Source of the DNA: Bradyrhizobium arachidis
GTDB lineage: Bacteria > Pseudomonadota > Alphaproteobacteria > Rhizobiales > Xanthobacteraceae
Reading direction: 5' to 3'
Length of the DNA stretch: 64,000 nt
Assembly: GCF_024758505.1 (NCBI RefSeq)
Contig: NZ_CP077970.1
Location: 5,270,001-5,334,000 of the forward strand
In this document: positions 17,562-27,209 of the stretch, one piece after another
Position numbering within the stretch: the first letter of the stretch is position 1
How the letters are laid out: every line of letters starts with the position of its first letter
Notes under the pieces: model-generated
What the model saw: only the letters and a program-made list of their open reading frames with translations
Told to the model about the DNA's origin: nothing
Database searches by the model: none
Made by a program: the position numbers and the translations under genes

Positions 17562-18983
17562 CTAGATATTCAACACCCTTCCATAAGCATCCAGCACGGC
17601 TTCCTTCATCATCTCCGACAGCGTCGGATGCGGGAAGACCGTGTGCATCAGCTCTTCTTCCGTCGTCTCCAGGTTCATCGCAACGACATAGCCCTGGATC
17701 AGTTCCGTCACCTCGGCGCCGATCATGTGCGCGCCCAGGAGCTGACCGGTCTTCTTGTCGAAGATCACCTTGACCAGGCCCTGGTCCTCGCCGAGCGCAA
17801 TCGCCTTGCCGTTGCCGACGAAGGGGAAACGGCCGACGCGGATCTCGCGGCCGTTCTCTTTGGCCTTGGCTTCGGTCAGGCCCACGGAGGCGACCTGCGG
17901 ATGGCAATAGGTGCAGCCCGGGATCATGTTCTTGTCCATGGGATGCGGATGCAGGCCCTTGATCGCTTCGACGCAGATCACGCCCTCATGCTCGGCCTTG
18001 TGCGCCAGCATGGGGGGACCTGCGACGTCGCCGATGGCGTAGATGCCGGGCACGTTGGTCTTGCAGAGGCCGTCGATGACGACGACGCCGCGATCGGTTT
18101 TGACGCCCAGCTTTTCGAGGCCGAGATTCTCGATATTGCCGACCACGCCGACGGCCGAGATCACGCGCTCGAACTCGGTCGTGACAGGCTTACCCTTGCC
18201 GTCGTCGATGGTGGCAACGACGCTGTCGGCCTTCTTGTCGAGTTTTGTCACCTTGGTCGAGGACATGATCTTGATGCCCATCTTCTCAAAACGCTTGCGC
18301 GCAAGACCTGCGATCTCGGCGTCCTCGACGGGCAGGATCTGCGGCAGCACCTCGACCACGGTGACGTCGCTTCCCATGGTGTGGAAAAAGGACGCGAACT
18401 CGATGCCGATGGCGCCGGAGCCGACGACGAGGAGCGACTTCGGGATACGGTCAGGCACCATCGCCTCGAAGTAGGTCCAGACCAGCTTCTTGTCGGGCTC
18501 GAGCCCCGGCAGCACGCGCGGCCGCGCGCCGGTCGCGATGATGATGTGTTTGGCCTGATAGCTCCCCTCGCCCAGCGTCCCCTTCGGCGCCTCGACGTCG
18601 GACTTCTTCACGGTGACCTTGCCGGGCGCGTCGATCGAGGCGGCACCCCAGATCACCGAGACCTTGTTCTTCTTCATCAAAAAGCCGACGCCATCATTCA
18701 GCCGCTTGGAGACGCCGCGCGAGCGCTGCACCACGGCCTTCGGATCGAACGAGATCTTTTCCGCCGACAGGCCGTAATCCTTGGCGTGCTGCATGTAATG
18801 ATAGATCTCGGCCGAACGCAGCAATGCCTTGGTCGGGATACAGCCCCAGTTCAGGCAGATGCCGCCGAGATACGACTTCTCGACGATCGCGACCTTGAAG
18901 CCGAGCTGGGCGGCGCGGATCGCGGTGACGTAACCGCCGGGACCGGAGCCGATGATGATGATATCGAAGGATGTGTCGGCCAT
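17562..18983 (-). CDS. lpdA: Dihydrolipoamide dehydrogenase (E3)
   Basis: 473 residues. E3 reoxidises dihydrolipoamide on the 2-oxoacid dehydrogenase complexes, giving NADH. Visible features are the FAD fingerprint IIIIGSGPGGYVTAIRAAQLG, the redox disulfide GGICLNWGCIPTKALL, the NAD-binding VVGSGAIGIEFASF, the second FAD motif GIYAIGDVAG and the C-terminal His-Glu region HTVFPHPTLSEMM. ATG 18983 starts at the flavin fold; an in-frame start at 19007 would add eight unlikely residues. It is the last pdh gene, separated from pdhC by a palindromic repeat. Confidence 0.96.
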   Translation of the reverse strand: MADTSFDIIIIGSGPGGYVTAIRAAQLGFKVAIVEKSYLGGICLNWGCIPTKALLRSAEIYHYMQHAKDYGLSAEKISFDPKAVVQRSRGVSKRLNDGVGFLMKKNKVSVIWGAASIDAPGKVTVKKSDVEAPKGTLGEGSYQAKHIIIATGARPRVLPGLEPDKKLVWTYFEAMVPDRIPKSLLVVGSGAIGIEFASFFHTMGSDVTVVEVLPQILPVEDAEIAGLARKRFEKMGIKIMSSTKVTKLDKKADSVVATIDDGKGKPVTTEFERVISAVGVVGNIENLGLEKLGVKTDRGVVVIDGLCKTNVPGIYAIGDVAGPPMLAHKAEHEGVICVEAIKGLHPHPMDKNMIPGCTYCHPQVASVGLTEAKAKENGREIRVGRFPFVGNGKAIALGEDQGLVKVIFDKKTGQLLGAHMIGAEVTELIQGYVVAMNLETTEEELMHTVFPHPTLSEMMKEAVLDAYGRVLNI

Positions 18984-19027
18984 GCTGTACGCTCGTTCTC
19001 GCTCCAACCGGCCTTAACGTTCGAGAC

Positions 19028-19109
19028 CGTCATTGCGAGGAGCTCTTGCGACGAAGCAATCCAGTCTGCCGGTCACGTCCTGGATTGCTTCGCTTCGCTC
19101 GCAACGACG
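19028..19109. repeat. Palindromic intergenic repeat, family 1
   Basis: The left half carries GTCATTGCGAG then GACGAAGCAATCCAG, and the right half CTGGATTGCTTCG then CTCGCAACGAC, giving an interrupted stem-loop of about 82 bases between pdhC and lpdA. Elements of this type recur in Bradyrhizobium-like genomes. As RNA it could stabilise or attenuate the pdh transcript before lpdA. Confidence 0.75.
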
Positions 19110-19123
19110 ACGCGATTTTCTCG

Positions 19124-20470
19124 TCAAACCATCATCATGACGGGGTTTTCGATGAGCTGCTTGAACGCGCCGATCAGCTCGGCACCGAGCGCGCCGTCGA
19201 TGGCGCGGTGATCGCAGGACAGGGTCACGCTCATCATGTGCGCGATCTCGATCTTGCCGCCCCGCACGACGGGACGCTCCTCGCTTGTCCCGACCGCGAG
19301 GATGGTCGCGTGCGGCGGGTTAATCACGGCGGTGAAGTCTTTGATGCCGAACATGCCGAGGTTGGAGACGGCGGTGGTGCCACCCTGATATTCCTCGGGC
19401 TTCAATTTGCGGGAACGCGCGCGCGTCGCAAAATCCTTCATCTCGTTGGAGATGGTGGACAGCGTCTTGGTCTCCGCCTTGCGGATGATCGGCGTGATCA
19501 GGCCGCCGGGCATCGCGACCGCAACGCCGACGTCGGAATGGTGGTGCTTGACCATGCCGGACTCGGTCCAGCTCACATTGCAGTTCGGGATCTTCTGCAG
19601 CGCGACCGCCATTGCCTTGATGACGAAGTCGTTGACCGAGATCTTGTAGAGCGGCTTCTTCTCCTTGTCCTTCGGAGCGGCCGCATTGATCTCCTCGCGC
19701 GCGACCATCAGCTTGCCGATGTCGCAGTCGATGGTGAGATAGAAATGCGGGACGTTCTGGATCGACGCGGTCAACCGCTGCGCGATGGTCCGGCGCATGC
19801 CGTCATGCGGGATGATGTCGTAGGAGCCGGGCTCGAACAGCGAAAGGATCTGCTTGTCCGACATGGTCGGGGCGATCGAGGGCGCGCCTGACGGCGCAGC
19901 TGCCGGCGCCTTCAGGCCCTTGCCGGTCTTCGCCTGCTCGACGTCGCGGGCCACCACGCGGCCGTGCGGGCCGGTGCCGGTAACCATGGAAATCTGGATG
20001 CCGGCGTCCTTGGCAAGCCGGCGCGCGAGCGGCGATGAGAATACGCGGCCGCCCTGCCCATTTGCCTGCGCAGCGGGAGCGGCGGCTGGCGCCGGAGCGG
20101 CGGCAGCAGCCGGTGCAGCCTTCGGCGCTGCCGGCACGGGTGCGGGCGCAGCCGCCGGAGCCTCGGCCGCCTTGGGCGGCGCGGCGGATGCGCTGGGCTT
20201 CGCAGCACCGGCGGCCTTCACGTCCTCACCCTCGCCCGCGAGCACGGCGATCACGTCGTTGACCGGCACGTCCTGCGTGCCTTCGGGCACCAGGATCTTT
20301 GCGATCGTGCCTTCGTCGATCGCCTCGACCTCCATGGTGGCCTTGTCGGTCTCGATCTCGGCAATGACGTCGCCGGATTTGACCTTGTCGCCTTCCTTCT
20401 TCAGCCACTTGGCGAGGTTGCCCTTCTCCATGGTCGGCGAGAGAGCGGGCATCAGGATGTTGATGGGCAT
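19124..20470 (-). CDS. pdhC: Pyruvate dehydrogenase complex E2, dihydrolipoamide acetyltransferase
   Basis: 448 residues. Domains in order: one lipoyl domain (about 1-80, lipoylated Lys in [13 protein letters not shown]), an Ala/Pro-rich linker, a peripheral-subunit-binding domain (about 140-180, SPLARRLAKDAGIQI), and the acetyltransferase core to the end with the active-site His in LSCDHRAIDGALG. It transfers acetyl from E1 to CoA and forms the structural core of the complex. GAGG five bases before the ATG supports the start. It follows pdhB and the DUF5076 gene. Confidence 0.97.
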   Translation of the reverse strand: MPINILMPALSPTMEKGNLAKWLKKEGDKVKSGDVIAEIETDKATMEVEAIDEGTIAKILVPEGTQDVPVNDVIAVLAGEGEDVKAAGAAKPSASAAPPKAAEAPAAAPAPVPAAPKAAPAAAAAPAPAAAPAAQANGQGGRVFSSPLARRLAKDAGIQISMVTGTGPHGRVVARDVEQAKTGKGLKAPAAAPSGAPSIAPTMSDKQILSLFEPGSYDIIPHDGMRRTIAQRLTASIQNVPHFYLTIDCDIGKLMVAREEINAAAPKDKEKKPLYKISVNDFVIKAMAVALQKIPNCNVSWTESGMVKHHHSDVGVAVAMPGGLITPIIRKAETKTLSTISNEMKDFATRARSRKLKPEEYQGGTTAVSNLGMFGIKDFTAVINPPHATILAVGTSEERPVVRGGKIEIAHMMSVTLSCDHRAIDGALGAELIGAFKQLIENPVMMMV

Positions 20471-20513
20471 GCTGACCTCACGAAAAACTTTTCAAAGCGT
20501 TGATTGCCACGCG

Positions 20514-20819
20514 TCAGTGACCCTTCTGTCCGCGCGGTGTGGTGGTGCCGAGATCGGTCGGCCGTTGGATTTCCGCCTCGAACATTTCGAGGATGCGGCT
20601 CAGCGCCTCTTCCTCGGTGTATTCGCTCTCGCGCGCATAGGCGCGCGCGGCGTGGCGGGCGAGATCGACCAGCAGCAGGCCCCACATGTCGGGCTCCTCA
20701 AAAGCCCGCTGGAACGCCATCGACAGTCCGCCGTCGAGCACGAACACGCGCAGGATCTCGATCGCATCCTCGCGGGCCATGACGTCGGGCGGCAGTGGCT
20801 GCTCCTTGGGCCCTGCCAT
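20514..20819 (-). CDS. DUF5076-type small protein inside the pdh operon
   Basis: 101 residues, acidic and helical, starting MAGPKEQPLPPDVMAREDAI and ending in a polar tail. It matches my memory of the DUF5076 family found beside pdhB in Bradyrhizobium-like genomes; no reaction is known. Its ATG is three bases after the pdhB stop, so it is co-translated with E1 beta, and pdhC begins 43 bases downstream. Position suggests a role in assembly or regulation of the complex, which is inference. No catalytic motif seen. Confidence 0.75.
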   Translation of the reverse strand: MAGPKEQPLPPDVMAREDAIEILRVFVLDGGLSMAFQRAFEEPDMWGLLLVDLARHAARAYARESEYTEEEALSRILEMFEAEIQRPTDLGTTTPRGQKGH

Positions 20820-20822
20820 GGT

Positions 20823-22223
20823 CTACCTGTAGCAGACGGCTTTGGCGGCCTCGACGACTTCGGCCGCCGACGGCAGCGCGAGCTTTTCCAGGTTCGCGGC
20901 ATAGGGCATCGGAACGTCCTTGCCCGACACACGCGTGACCGGTGCGTCGAGATAGTCGAAGGCGTGCTCCATGATGCGCGCGGCGATCTCGGCGCCGACG
21001 CCGCTCTGCGCCCAGCCCTCCTCGACCGTGACGGCGCGGCCGGTCTTCTTCACCGAGTTGATGATCGTTTCGGTATCCATCGGCCGCAGCGTGCGCAGGT
21101 CGATCACCTCGGCCTCGATACCGTCCTTGGCGAGCTCGTCGGCGGCCTTCAGCGCATAGGTCATGCCGTTCGACCAGGAGATGATGGTGACGTGGCCGCC
21201 GGTGCGCACGATGCGCGCCTTGCCGATCGGGATCACATAGTCGTCGAGCTTCGGCACTTCGCCGGTATGGCCGTAAAGCACCTCGTTCTCGAGGAAGATC
21301 ACCGGATTGGGATCGCGGATCGCGGCCTTGAGCAGGCCCTTGTAATCGGCTGCCGAGAACGGCGCGATCACTTTCAGGCCCGGAATGTTCGAGTACCAGG
21401 ACGCGTAATCCTGGCTGTGCTGCGCGGCGACGCGGGCTGCAGCACCATTCGGACCGCGGAACACGATCGAGCAGCCCATCTGGCCACCCGACATATAGAG
21501 CGTCTTGGCGGCGGAGTTGATGATCTGGTCGATCGCCTGCATGGCGAAGTTGAACGTCATGAACTCGACGATCGGCTTCAAGCCGGTCATGGCGGCGCCG
21601 ACGCCGACGCCAGCAAAACCGTGTTCCGTGATCGGCGTGTCGATGACACGCTTGGCGCCGAATTCCTGCAGCAGGCCCTGCGTGACCTTGTAGGCGCCCT
21701 GATATTCAGCGACCTCTTCACCCATGACAAAGACGTCCGGGTCGCGGCGCATCTCCTCGGCCATCGCGTCGCGCAGCGCTTCACGAATCGTCTGCGTCAC
21801 CATCGCGGTGCCAGCGGGCACTTCGGGATCGGGCTCGGCGACGGCCTGCGGCGCCGCAGCGGCCTTCGGCGCCGAGATCATCGGCTTGCCTTCGCCGACC
21901 GGCGAGCGGGATTCGGCGACTTCCTGCGCGACGCTCGGCGCGGCCGGCGCCGGCGCCTTGGCGAGATCGGCGGCCGTCTCGCCATCGGCGAGGATTGTCG
22001 CAATCGGCGTGTTCACGGCAACGTCGGCGGTGCCTTCCGGGATCAGGATCTTGCCGAGCGTCCCCTCATCGGTCGCCTCGACCTCCATGGTCGCCTTGTC
22101 GGTCTCGATCTCGGCGATGACATCGCCTGACTTGATCGTCTCGCCCTCTTTCTTCAGCCATTTGGCGAGGTTGCCCTTTTCCATCGTGGGCGACAACGCG
22201 GGCATCAGCACTTGAATTGGCAT
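20823..22223 (-). CDS. pdhB: Pyruvate dehydrogenase E1 beta subunit with N-terminal lipoyl domain
   Basis: 466 residues. The first 80 are a lipoyl domain nearly identical in motif to that of E2 ([13 protein letters not shown]), followed by an Ala/Pro linker and the E1 beta fold from about 140 ([20 protein letters not shown]). E1 beta completes the TPP active site for pyruvate decarboxylation and reductive acetylation of lipoate. The lipoylated E1 beta is an established alphaproteobacterial trait. GGAG lies five bases before the ATG, and pdhA ends 29 bases upstream. Confidence 0.96.
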   Translation of the reverse strand: MPIQVLMPALSPTMEKGNLAKWLKKEGETIKSGDVIAEIETDKATMEVEATDEGTLGKILIPEGTADVAVNTPIATILADGETAADLAKAPAPAAPSVAQEVAESRSPVGEGKPMISAPKAAAAPQAVAEPDPEVPAGTAMVTQTIREALRDAMAEEMRRDPDVFVMGEEVAEYQGAYKVTQGLLQEFGAKRVIDTPITEHGFAGVGVGAAMTGLKPIVEFMTFNFAMQAIDQIINSAAKTLYMSGGQMGCSIVFRGPNGAAARVAAQHSQDYASWYSNIPGLKVIAPFSAADYKGLLKAAIRDPNPVIFLENEVLYGHTGEVPKLDDYVIPIGKARIVRTGGHVTIISWSNGMTYALKAADELAKDGIEAEVIDLRTLRPMDTETIINSVKKTGRAVTVEEGWAQSGVGAEIAARIMEHAFDYLDAPVTRVSGKDVPMPYAANLEKLALPSAAEVVEAAKAVCYR

Positions 22224-22252
22224 ATCGACTCCAAAAGAAAGCTTGCGCGCGA

Positions 22253-23263
22253 TTAGCGGTAGACATCGGTCCAGAGCTCGGCGGCATCCGGCTCGGGATC
22301 ATGCTGGGCGAAGTCGGCGGAGGCGTTGACGATGTCGCGCACCTCGGCGTCGATCGCCTTGAGGTCGGCCTCGCTGACCTTCGCCGCCAGCAGGCGGTTG
22401 CGTACCTGCTCGATCGGGTCCTGGTCGTGGCGGACTTTTTCGACTTCCTCGCGCGTTCGGTACTTCGCGGGGTCGGACATCGAGTGGCCGCGGTAGCGAT
22501 AGGTCTGCATTTCCAGGATGAAGGGGCCCTTGCCGGCGCGGCACCAGGCGACCGCCTCGTCGCCCGCGGCCTTCACCGCGCGGACGTCCATGCCGTCGAC
22601 CTGCTTGCCGGGGATATTGAAGGACGCACCACGCTTTGAGAAATCCTGCTGAGCGGATGCGCGGGACACCGCCGTACCCATGGCGTAGCGGTTGTTCTCG
22701 ATGACGTAGATCACCGGCAGCTTCCAGAGCTCCGCCATGTTGAAGCTCTCATAGACCTGGCCCTGGTTCGCCGCACCGTCGCCGAAATAGGCGACGCTGA
22801 CATTGTCGTTGCCGCGATAATGGTTGGCGAAGGCAAGCCCGGTGCCGAGCGAGACCTGTGCACCGACGATGCCGTGACCGCCGTAAAACTGCTTCTCCAT
22901 GCTGAACATGTGCATGGAGCCGCCCTTGCCCTTGGAATAGCCGCCGCGGCGGCCGGTGAGCTCGGCCATCACGCCGTTGGCGTCCATGCCGCAGGCGAGC
23001 ATGTGGCCATGGTCGCGGTAGCCGGTGATGACCTGATCGCCTTGCTTCAGCGCCATCTGCATACCAACTACCACGGCCTCCTGGCCGATATAGAGGTGGC
23101 AGAAACCGCCGATCGCACCCATGCCGTAGAGCTGGCCCGCCTTCTCCTCGAAACGGCGGATCAGGAGCATGTCCCGAAGCGCCTTGAGTTCCTGTTCTTT
23201 GGTGAATTCCGGAGGAGAGCTGCCGTTGGTCTTGTCAGCGGCGGCTTTTTTGGGTGAGGCCAT
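22253..23263 (-). CDS. pdhA: Pyruvate dehydrogenase E1 alpha subunit
   Basis: 336 residues, the usual length for alphaproteobacterial E1 alpha. It binds TPP and Mg through the motif beginning [17 protein letters not shown] and ending VIENN; the phosphorylation-loop region [15 protein letters not shown] is also present. First gene of the pdh cluster: pdhA, pdhB, DUF5076, pdhC, then lpdA. The N-terminal 20 residues are Lys/Ala-rich and likely disordered. A 170-base gap upstream separates it from the GDPD gene and should carry the operon promoter. Confidence 0.96.
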   Translation of the reverse strand: MASPKKAAADKTNGSSPPEFTKEQELKALRDMLLIRRFEEKAGQLYGMGAIGGFCHLYIGQEAVVVGMQMALKQGDQVITGYRDHGHMLACGMDANGVMAELTGRRGGYSKGKGGSMHMFSMEKQFYGGHGIVGAQVSLGTGLAFANHYRGNDNVSVAYFGDGAANQGQVYESFNMAELWKLPVIYVIENNRYAMGTAVSRASAQQDFSKRGASFNIPGKQVDGMDVRAVKAAGDEAVAWCRAGKGPFILEMQTYRYRGHSMSDPAKYRTREEVEKVRHDQDPIEQVRNRLLAAKVSEADLKAIDAEVRDIVNASADFAQHDPEPDAAELWTDVYR

Positions 23264-23433
23264 GGGAATTCCGGGTCAGAGAAAACTAAGCCCTCTCTAA
23301 CCCAACTCAAACGCCGGTGAAAGCACCGCAGCGCAGGCATGCAACTTTCATTATGCCGCAGTGCAGCGTGCCCGAAATTTTGCAAAATCTTTTGCGCCGA
23401 TCCGGCAACAATTGCTCTCCCGCGAATCCGGCC

Positions 23434-24822
23434 TCACCAGCCGAGCTCACGCAGATAGGCTGCACGGGCGCCGACACCGGTGTGTGTAAAGTCGGTGAAG
23501 ACCCCATCCACGCCCAGACGGAAGAATTTGAGATATTCAAGGCTGGGATCACCGTGATAGTCGGCTGCCAGATACTTCCTCTCGTTGCGGAAGGTGAAGA
23601 CATGCACGAACAGGCCAAGCTTGTGAGCGTCGGCAACAAGGCTGGTTGCTTCCTGCGTCGAAGCCTCCAGCGTTGATCCCTTGTAGGGACCGCCATCGGC
23701 ATTGTTGTCCTTCCACGGCGAAATCTTCAGCGGAACGATATAAGGCTTCCAGGGACCAATGCCGTCGGCATAGGTCTTGATCTCCGCGAGGCCCTCAGGG
23801 GTCACCATCGCATCGTACCAGCGCGCATCACCCGAAGCCGTCCAGTCGAACGGACGGGAGCTGGTGATGTCGTTAAGGAGGACCTTGCCGGTCTTGAAGT
23901 CGACGCCGTTGCCGTCGATGAGCTGGACCTGCCGCGTCTGAAGGCCACGGCTGCGCATATATTTCAGGCTGCTGGGCTCGAAGCTCTGAACAATGACGGG
24001 GGCATCCTTCGCGTTGAGGCCGTTGTCCTGGATGATCTTGATCAGAGCATCCTCGAACGGGTGGCTGCCGGATGCGCCGCAGCCATTCGCGATCGCCTGG
24101 GCGTTGTTCCAGGTCGGATTCTTGGTTTCCGGATAGACGGCGATGGGACGCCCCGTCTCCTTGCTCTTGGCCTTGGCGATGTCGATGACTTCCTGGAAGC
24201 TGATGATCGGGAACTTGCCGTTGAAGACCTTCGGCCTTTCGTTCGCCGCATCATAGGTCGTACCGGCAATCCAGTCCTTCAACTCGGCCATGGTGAAGTC
24301 GGTAATCGACCAGTCATTGGTGTGGTTTTCGCCGTCGACGATCAGCGATTTCAGCACCGATTTGGGGTCGGCCGGATCGGTGAGATCGGTGAGGTATTCA
24401 GCCGGCCCACTGCCGGGAGATTTTACCTTGACGAGCACACCGGGCACGGTGCGCTTGCGGGCCGCAACCGCCGCATTGGTCTTCGCCACCTCGGCAATGT
24501 TGGTGTTGTCGGCGAGCCAAGGGTTGTGACGCACCACCAGGACGCAGTCCTTGGTCAGGTGCAGGTCCTCTTCGAGTGCGTCGGTTCCCAGCGCTGCCGC
24601 AAGGTCATACGCAGGCTCCGTCTCTTCAGGCACCAGCCCCGGCACGCCGCGATGTCCGAGGATCAGTGGCGCCTTTCCGTCAAGGGTCAGGAAGTGCTTG
24701 GCGCCGGCGGGCAGCGGGCTGGTCTGTGCGCGGGCCATCGCTGGTGGGAAGAACGCCAAAGCTGCCGCGCCGAACAGGAGCGCGCCAATATGCATCTTCC
24801 GTCGCGAACGATCGCTCGTCAT
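23434..24822 (-). CDS. glpQ: Exported glycerophosphodiester phosphodiesterase
   Basis: 462 residues. Signal peptide about 10-33 (IGALLFGAAALAFFPPAMARA), then the GDPD TIM barrel: LILGHRGVPGLVPEETEPAY with the catalytic His, ALEEDLHLTKDCVLVVRHNP with metal-binding Glu-Asp and second His, and DGVFTDFTHTG at the end. It hydrolyses glycerophosphodiesters to glycerol-3-phosphate and an alcohol in the periplasm. The length, longer than cytoplasmic UgpQ, fits periplasmic GlpQ types. ATG 24822 has GGAGG seven bases upstream. Confidence 0.9.
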   Translation of the reverse strand: MTSDRSRRKMHIGALLFGAAALAFFPPAMARAQTSPLPAGAKHFLTLDGKAPLILGHRGVPGLVPEETEPAYDLAAALGTDALEEDLHLTKDCVLVVRHNPWLADNTNIAEVAKTNAAVAARKRTVPGVLVKVKSPGSGPAEYLTDLTDPADPKSVLKSLIVDGENHTNDWSITDFTMAELKDWIAGTTYDAANERPKVFNGKFPIISFQEVIDIAKAKSKETGRPIAVYPETKNPTWNNAQAIANGCGASGSHPFEDALIKIIQDNGLNAKDAPVIVQSFEPSSLKYMRSRGLQTRQVQLIDGNGVDFKTGKVLLNDITSSRPFDWTASGDARWYDAMVTPEGLAEIKTYADGIGPWKPYIVPLKISPWKDNNADGGPYKGSTLEASTQEATSLVADAHKLGLFVHVFTFRNERKYLAADYHGDPSLEYLKFFRLGVDGVFTDFTHTGVGARAAYLRELGW

Positions 24823-24876
24823 GGCCAGGCCTCCATTTTTTGCGCGGCATCTGTTGCGTAGCGTCGCTTCGAACGC

Positions 24877-24911
24877 CACGAGCGCCGGGCTGATCAAGGC
24901 CGGCGCTCGTG
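24877..24911. terminator. Strong hairpin downstream of the DUF779 gene
   Basis: A perfect 12-bp stem (CACGAGCGCCGG with its complement) encloses an 11-base loop, about 100 bases after the DUF779 stop and before the GDPD gene. No T-run follows on the minus strand, so it may end or stabilise the aldehyde dehydrogenase transcript. Confidence 0.45.
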
Positions 24912-25008
24912 TCTTCTTGTCGCAATTCTCTGACGGGCGGATGACGGCGGGCGCGCAGACGATCTTTCCCCACTGCGGCGCGCGCGAAACCGCAGCGCCG
25001 CGGCGAAT

Positions 25009-25353
25009 CTATTCGGCGCCGCCGCGCGAACAGATTCGTGACCGCGTCAGGAACCTCCGCTCCCGTCCATTGTCCAAGGAGAACATGCCGCCCCGTCCCG
25101 GAACGACGTCGATGATCAGGTCGGTATGCTTCCAGACCTCGTATTGCGGTCCGCTGATATAGACCGGCATGCCGCCGATGTGACCGAGCAGCACGTCGTG
25201 CTCGCCGATGAGAAACTCGCCGGCCGGATAGCACATCGGCGAGGAGCCGTCGCAACAGCCGCCGGATTGGTGAAACAGGACGGGGCCGTGATCAGCACAG
25301 ATTTCGGCCAGGAGCTTCAGAGCAGCCTCCGTTGCGCTGACCTTGTCGTGCAT
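25009..25353 (-). CDS. DUF779 family protein, partner of the aldehyde dehydrogenase
   Basis: 114 residues. The family motif HQSGGCCDGSSPMCYPAGEF contains three cysteines that could bind a metal or form a redox site, followed by LLGHIGGMPVYISGPQYEVW. DUF779 genes commonly sit directly after aldehyde dehydrogenase genes of the ExaC/acetaldehyde type, as here (69 bases downstream). Its function is unknown; a role in maturing or assisting the dehydrogenase is a guess from context. ATG 25353 matches the family start. Confidence 0.85.
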   Translation of the reverse strand: MHDKVSATEAALKLLAEICADHGPVLFHQSGGCCDGSSPMCYPAGEFLIGEHDVLLGHIGGMPVYISGPQYEVWKHTDLIIDVVPGRGGMFSLDNGRERRFLTRSRICSRGGAE

Positions 25354-25421
25354 GAGCCGTGCCCCGCCAGTCCAGAGCGGCGCAATGGGAGAAGATTTTT
25401 GCGCCGCCCTGATTGCAACGA

Positions 25422-26939
25422 TCAGAAGAAGCCGAGCTTCTTCGGGCTGTAGCTGACCAGGAGGTTCTTGGTCTGCTGGTAATGATCGAGCATCATCTTG
25501 TGGGTTTCGCGTCCGATACCAGACTGCTTGTAGCCGCCGAACGCCGCATGCGCGGGATAGGCGTGGTAGCAGTTGGTCCAGACGCGGCCCGCCTGGATGG
25601 CGCGGCCGAAGCGGTAGCAACGGTTGGCATCGCGGCTCCAGACACCGGCGCCGAGGCCGTAGAGCGTGTCGTTGGCGATCGACAGCGCCTCTTCGTCGGT
25701 CTTGAAGGTCGTGACCGAGACGACGGGCCCAAAGATCTCCTCCTGGAAGATCCGCATCTTGTTGTGGCCGTGGAAGACGGTCGGCTGGACGTAGAAACCG
25801 CTGGCGAGATCGCCGGACAGGCTGGCGCGCCCGCCGCCGGCCAGAACCTTGGCACCCTCTTGCTTGCCGATGTCGATATAGGAAAGAATTTTCTCCAACT
25901 GCTCGCTGGAAGCCTGTGCACCGATCATGGTGGCGGCATCACGCGGGTCGCCCTGCACGATGGCGGCCACGCGCTTCAGCGCCCGTTCCATGAAGCGGTC
26001 GTAGATGGCCTCGTGGACCAGCGCCCGGCTCGGGCAGGTGCAGACCTCGCCCTGGTTCAGCGCGAACATGACGAAGCCCTCGATCGCCTTGTCGAAGAAA
26101 TCGTCGTCCTCAGCGGTGACGTCCTTGAAGAAGATGTTCGGCGACTTGCCGCCGAGTTCGAGCGTGACCGGGATCAGGTTCTGGCTGGCATATTGCATGA
26201 TCAGCCGGCCCGTCGTGGTCTCGCCGGTGAACGCGATCTTGGCGATCCGCTTGCTGGAGGCGAGCGGCTTGCCGGCTTCGAGGCCAAAGCCGTTGACGAC
26301 GTTGAGGACACCGGGCGGCAGGAGGTCGCCGACGATCTCGGCCCAGACCATGATCGAGGCCGGGGTCTGCTCGGCCGGCTTGAGCACGACGCAATTGCCG
26401 GCGGCGATCGCGGGCGCAAGCTTCCAGCAGGCCATCAGCAGCGGGAAGTTCCAGGGGATGATCTGACCGACCACACCGAGCGGCTCGTGGAAATGATAGG
26501 CGACGGTGTCGTCATCGATTTCGCCGATGGTGCCTTCCTGCCCGCGCACGACGCCGGCGAAGTAGCGAAAGTGGTCGATGGCGAGCGGCAGGTCGGCGGC
26601 GCGGGTCTCGCGGATCGGCTTGCCGTTGTCCCAGGTTTCGGCGATCGCGAGCCGCTCCAGATTCGCCTCCATGCGGTCGGCGATCTTGTTGAGGATGACC
26701 GAGCGTTCCGCCGCGCTCGTGCGTCCCCAGGCGTGCTTGGCCGCATGCGCCGCGTCGAGGGCTGCCTCGATATCCTGCTCATCGGAGCGGGCGATCTGGC
26801 ACACGACCTTTCCGGTCACCGGCGAGGTGTTGTCAAAATACTTGCCTGCTTTCGGCGCAACGAATTTGCCGCCGATGAAATTGTCATAGCGCCCGGCAAA
26901 GGGATTCTGGCTGACGTTGAGGAATTCGACCTTGTTCAT
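25422..26939 (-). CDS. NAD-dependent aldehyde dehydrogenase (ExaC/AcoD-like)
   Basis: 505 residues. It oxidises an aldehyde, most likely acetaldehyde or similar, to the acid. Catalytic Cys300 is in [11 protein letters not shown], the general-base Glu is in [10 protein letters not shown], and the Rossmann motif is FTGETTTG. A second Cys two residues after the nucleophile is typical of this subgroup. ATG 26939 has GGGAG five bases upstream, favouring it over GTG 26945. The gene is followed by DUF779 and preceded by an operator-like palindrome and the GAF-Fis regulator gene, all on the same strand. Confidence 0.93.
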   Translation of the reverse strand: MNKVEFLNVSQNPFAGRYDNFIGGKFVAPKAGKYFDNTSPVTGKVVCQIARSDEQDIEAALDAAHAAKHAWGRTSAAERSVILNKIADRMEANLERLAIAETWDNGKPIRETRAADLPLAIDHFRYFAGVVRGQEGTIGEIDDDTVAYHFHEPLGVVGQIIPWNFPLLMACWKLAPAIAAGNCVVLKPAEQTPASIMVWAEIVGDLLPPGVLNVVNGFGLEAGKPLASSKRIAKIAFTGETTTGRLIMQYASQNLIPVTLELGGKSPNIFFKDVTAEDDDFFDKAIEGFVMFALNQGEVCTCPSRALVHEAIYDRFMERALKRVAAIVQGDPRDAATMIGAQASSEQLEKILSYIDIGKQEGAKVLAGGGRASLSGDLASGFYVQPTVFHGHNKMRIFQEEIFGPVVSVTTFKTDEEALSIANDTLYGLGAGVWSRDANRCYRFGRAIQAGRVWTNCYHAYPAHAAFGGYKQSGIGRETHKMMLDHYQQTKNLLVSYSPKKLGFF

Positions 26940-27061
26940 GTTCACTCCCGGTGTTGCTGTGTGAGCAATTCGTCGCGGGCGTTTCGCCTCCGTGCGACTT
27001 GCAATGAAAATGTCGCGGAAGATGTTTTCTGTCAGCCCGGGCGGGAGCGACGGTGCGGCCG

Positions 27062-27085
27062 ACCTGTCGCAGAACTGCGACAGGT
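27062..27085. promoter_or_regulatory. Perfect inverted repeat, probable operator for the aldehyde dehydrogenase gene
   Basis: ACCTGTCGCA-GAAC-TGCGACAGGT: 10-bp arms with a 4-base spacer, centred about 134 bases before the dehydrogenase start and just after the regulator gene. The TGTCGCA/TGCGACA form suits a dimeric Fis-type helix-turn-helix such as the neighbouring GAF-Fis protein. I found no convincing sigma-54 promoter (GG-N10-GC) downstream of it. Confidence 0.7.
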
Positions 27086-27209
27086 GATGCGGCTACACGC
27101 ACTTATCCTCACGCTGAGGAGCGCTCTTGCACGCGTCTCGAAGAATGGCCGCGGGTGGCGGCCTCCTCGCATGGACGGCTGATGATGTAGGTGGAAGGCA
27201 GGCGAATGA

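Noticed and set aside
26940..27061. Sigma-54 promoter for the aldehyde dehydrogenase
   Set aside because: GCAA-like bases occur, but no GG-N10-GC pair at correct spacing is present.
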